Assembly (NCBI GenBank): GCA_026224995.1
Contig: JAMFRX010000325.1
Span: forward strand, 1-6,518
Length of the DNA: 6,518 nt
Direction of reading: 5' to 3'
Source: Puia dinghuensis
GTDB taxonomy: Bacteria; Bacteroidota; Bacteroidia; Chitinophagales; Chitinophagaceae
The notes beneath the pieces are model-generated. The model worked only from the letters and a program-made list of their open reading frames with translations. It was not told the origin of the DNA and searched no databases. The position numbers and the translations under genes were made by a program. Shown here one piece after another: positions 5,653-6,518 of the stretch. How positions within the stretch are numbered: the stretch's first letter is position 1; every line of letters begins with the position of its first letter.

Positions 5653-6518
5653 ATGAGACATCTGCTGCTATGCCTGTTCGCCGGCCTCGCTTTCACCGGC
5701 GGTCATGCCCAATTCTACAACAACGGCACCTTCTTTGTCGCCAATACCGGTGTGCTGTATGTCAACAGCGCCTTCACCAACACTGCCGGCGGCGCCTGGC
5801 AGAACAATGGAACAGTGTACATCACCGGCAATCTTACCAACAGCCAGCCTTCTATGCCCTCCGGCAGCGGGACCACCGTGTTGGACGGGACTACGGTGCA
5901 GGCCCTTAGCGGGAGTGCCCCCTACCGAAGCTTCAACCTCACGCTGAGCAATGCGGCCGGCCTCACGCTGAGCAACCGGCTATCCATCGGCGACGGCACA
6001 GGCGGCACCCTCGCCTTTACGACCGGCGAGATCACCAGCGGCACCAACACTCAGGACGTCTATTTCTATCCCGGCTCGGCCTACACCGGCTACGACGCCA
6101 CGCACCACATCATCGGCTATACCACCAAGAGCGGCGCCACCGACTTCGACTACCCCATAGGCGACGGCACCCATACTGCCGATCTGGCCATTTCCGGCCT
6201 TACGGGGGCGGCAGATTTTCAGGTACTCTATACCGGTAGTCCCTATGGGACCTATACGACGACCGTGCCCCTGGTCCCCAACGGCATTTCCGGCGCCGAA
6301 TGGTGGAACCTCAGCGAAACCGCGGGTGCAGTCTCCGCGCAGGTCACCCTCAAATGGAACGATGCCCGGAAGACCATCAACCACATAACCCCCAGCACCC
6401 TTGTAGTGGCTCATTTTACCGGTGGAACCTGGACCTCCGCCGGAGGAACCAGCACCAGTCCTGCAGGCAGCAGCACTGGCACCGTAGGCCCCAGCAATGC
6501 TCTCAGCTCCTTCAGCCC
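5653..6518 (+). CDS. Secreted beta-rich surface protein, 3' end beyond window
   Basis: From the ATG at 5653, 288 codons stay open to the window end. Residues 1-19 form a signal peptide (MRHLLLCLFAGLAFTGGHA) cleaved before Gln20. The mature part is rich in Gly, Thr, Ser and Asn and looks beta-stranded: QFYNNGTFFVANTGVLYVNS, WQNNGTVYITGNLTN, then TVLDGTTVQALSG and FNLTLSNAAGLTLSNRLSI (94-112). A second part has FDYPIGDGTHTADLAISGL (165-183), EWWNLSETAGAVSAQVTLKW (216-235), STLVVAHFTGGTW (248-260) and a start of the SSFSPFTLGS-like ending common in large Bacteroidota surface proteins. Many of those carry a C-terminal T9SS sorting domain, which would lie outside this window. The gene is 30 bases after the peptidase, with no terminator seen between them, so it is probably in the same operon. 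The exact function is not recognised. Confidence 0.85.
   Translation, partial: MRHLLLCLFAGLAFTGGHAQFYNNGTFFVANTGVLYVNSAFTNTAGGAWQNNGTVYITGNLTNSQPSMPSGSGTTVLDGTTVQALSGSAPYRSFNLTLSNAAGLTLSNRLSIGDGTGGTLAFTTGEITSGTNTQDVYFYPGSAYTGYDATHHIIGYTTKSGATDFDYPIGDGTHTADLAISGLTGAADFQVLYTGSPYGTYTTTVPLVPNGISGAEWWNLSETAGAVSAQVTLKWNDARKTINHITPSTLVVAHFTGGTWTSAGGTSTSPAGSSTGTVGPSNALSSFS
5937..5975 (+). repeat. Short in-frame direct repeat coding LTLSN twice
   Basis: CCTCACGCTGAGCAA occurs at 5937-5951 and again at 5961-5975, a 24-base (8-codon) period inside the surface protein gene. It encodes two LTLSN beta-strand units and is probably a small internal duplication. Confidence 0.75.

Overview
The window looks like chromosome from a GC-rich member of the Bacteroidota, most likely in or near the Chitinophagaceae. 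The reasons are a MurF start that resembles the Bacteroidota MurF-alanine racemase fusion, exported proteins opening with the GIGTTTPD / STQKGVLLPRLT module typical of that phylum, a repeat-type surface protein of Bacteroidota style, and a TAnnTTTG promoter element. The assignment comes from recognising families by eye, not from a search.

Left part, minus strand (1-1191): a TerC/Alx-family membrane protein gene is followed by the 5' end of murF, whose start codon lies inside the last codons of terC behind a strong Shine-Dalgarno sequence. The two are probably co-transcribed. The divergent intergenic region (1192-1432) holds a 12-bp palindrome right at the terC start. It also holds an AT-rich dyad overlapping an exact Bacteroidota -7 box that could drive the plus-strand genes.

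Right part, plus strand (1433-6518): five genes run in one direction with gaps of 22, 10, 3 and 30 bases, so they are probably one operon. The first three are tandem paralogues of 255, 256 and 261 residues. Each has a Sec signal peptide, the GIGTTTPD module, a TWDGxNWVN segment and a phage tail-collar (MdpB-like) region. The fourth encodes an exported subtilisin-like (S8) peptidase with a C-terminal CUB-like domain. The fifth, cut by the window end, encodes a large secreted beta-rich surface protein.

The most striking observation is that all three collar proteins appear circularly permuted. The motif that normally ends MdpB/tail-collar proteins (QPYLALNYCIALxGIFPSRN type) lies directly in front of the motif that normally begins them (PFLGEI...NFAPxGWALCNGQ type). 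All three then stop just after the GGTE motif that normally sits mid-protein. No other phage genes are visible, so this looks like a domesticated, exported tail-fibre-like family paired with a protease. A joint surface role is inference. No RNA gene, CRISPR array, insertion sequence or convincing terminator was seen.
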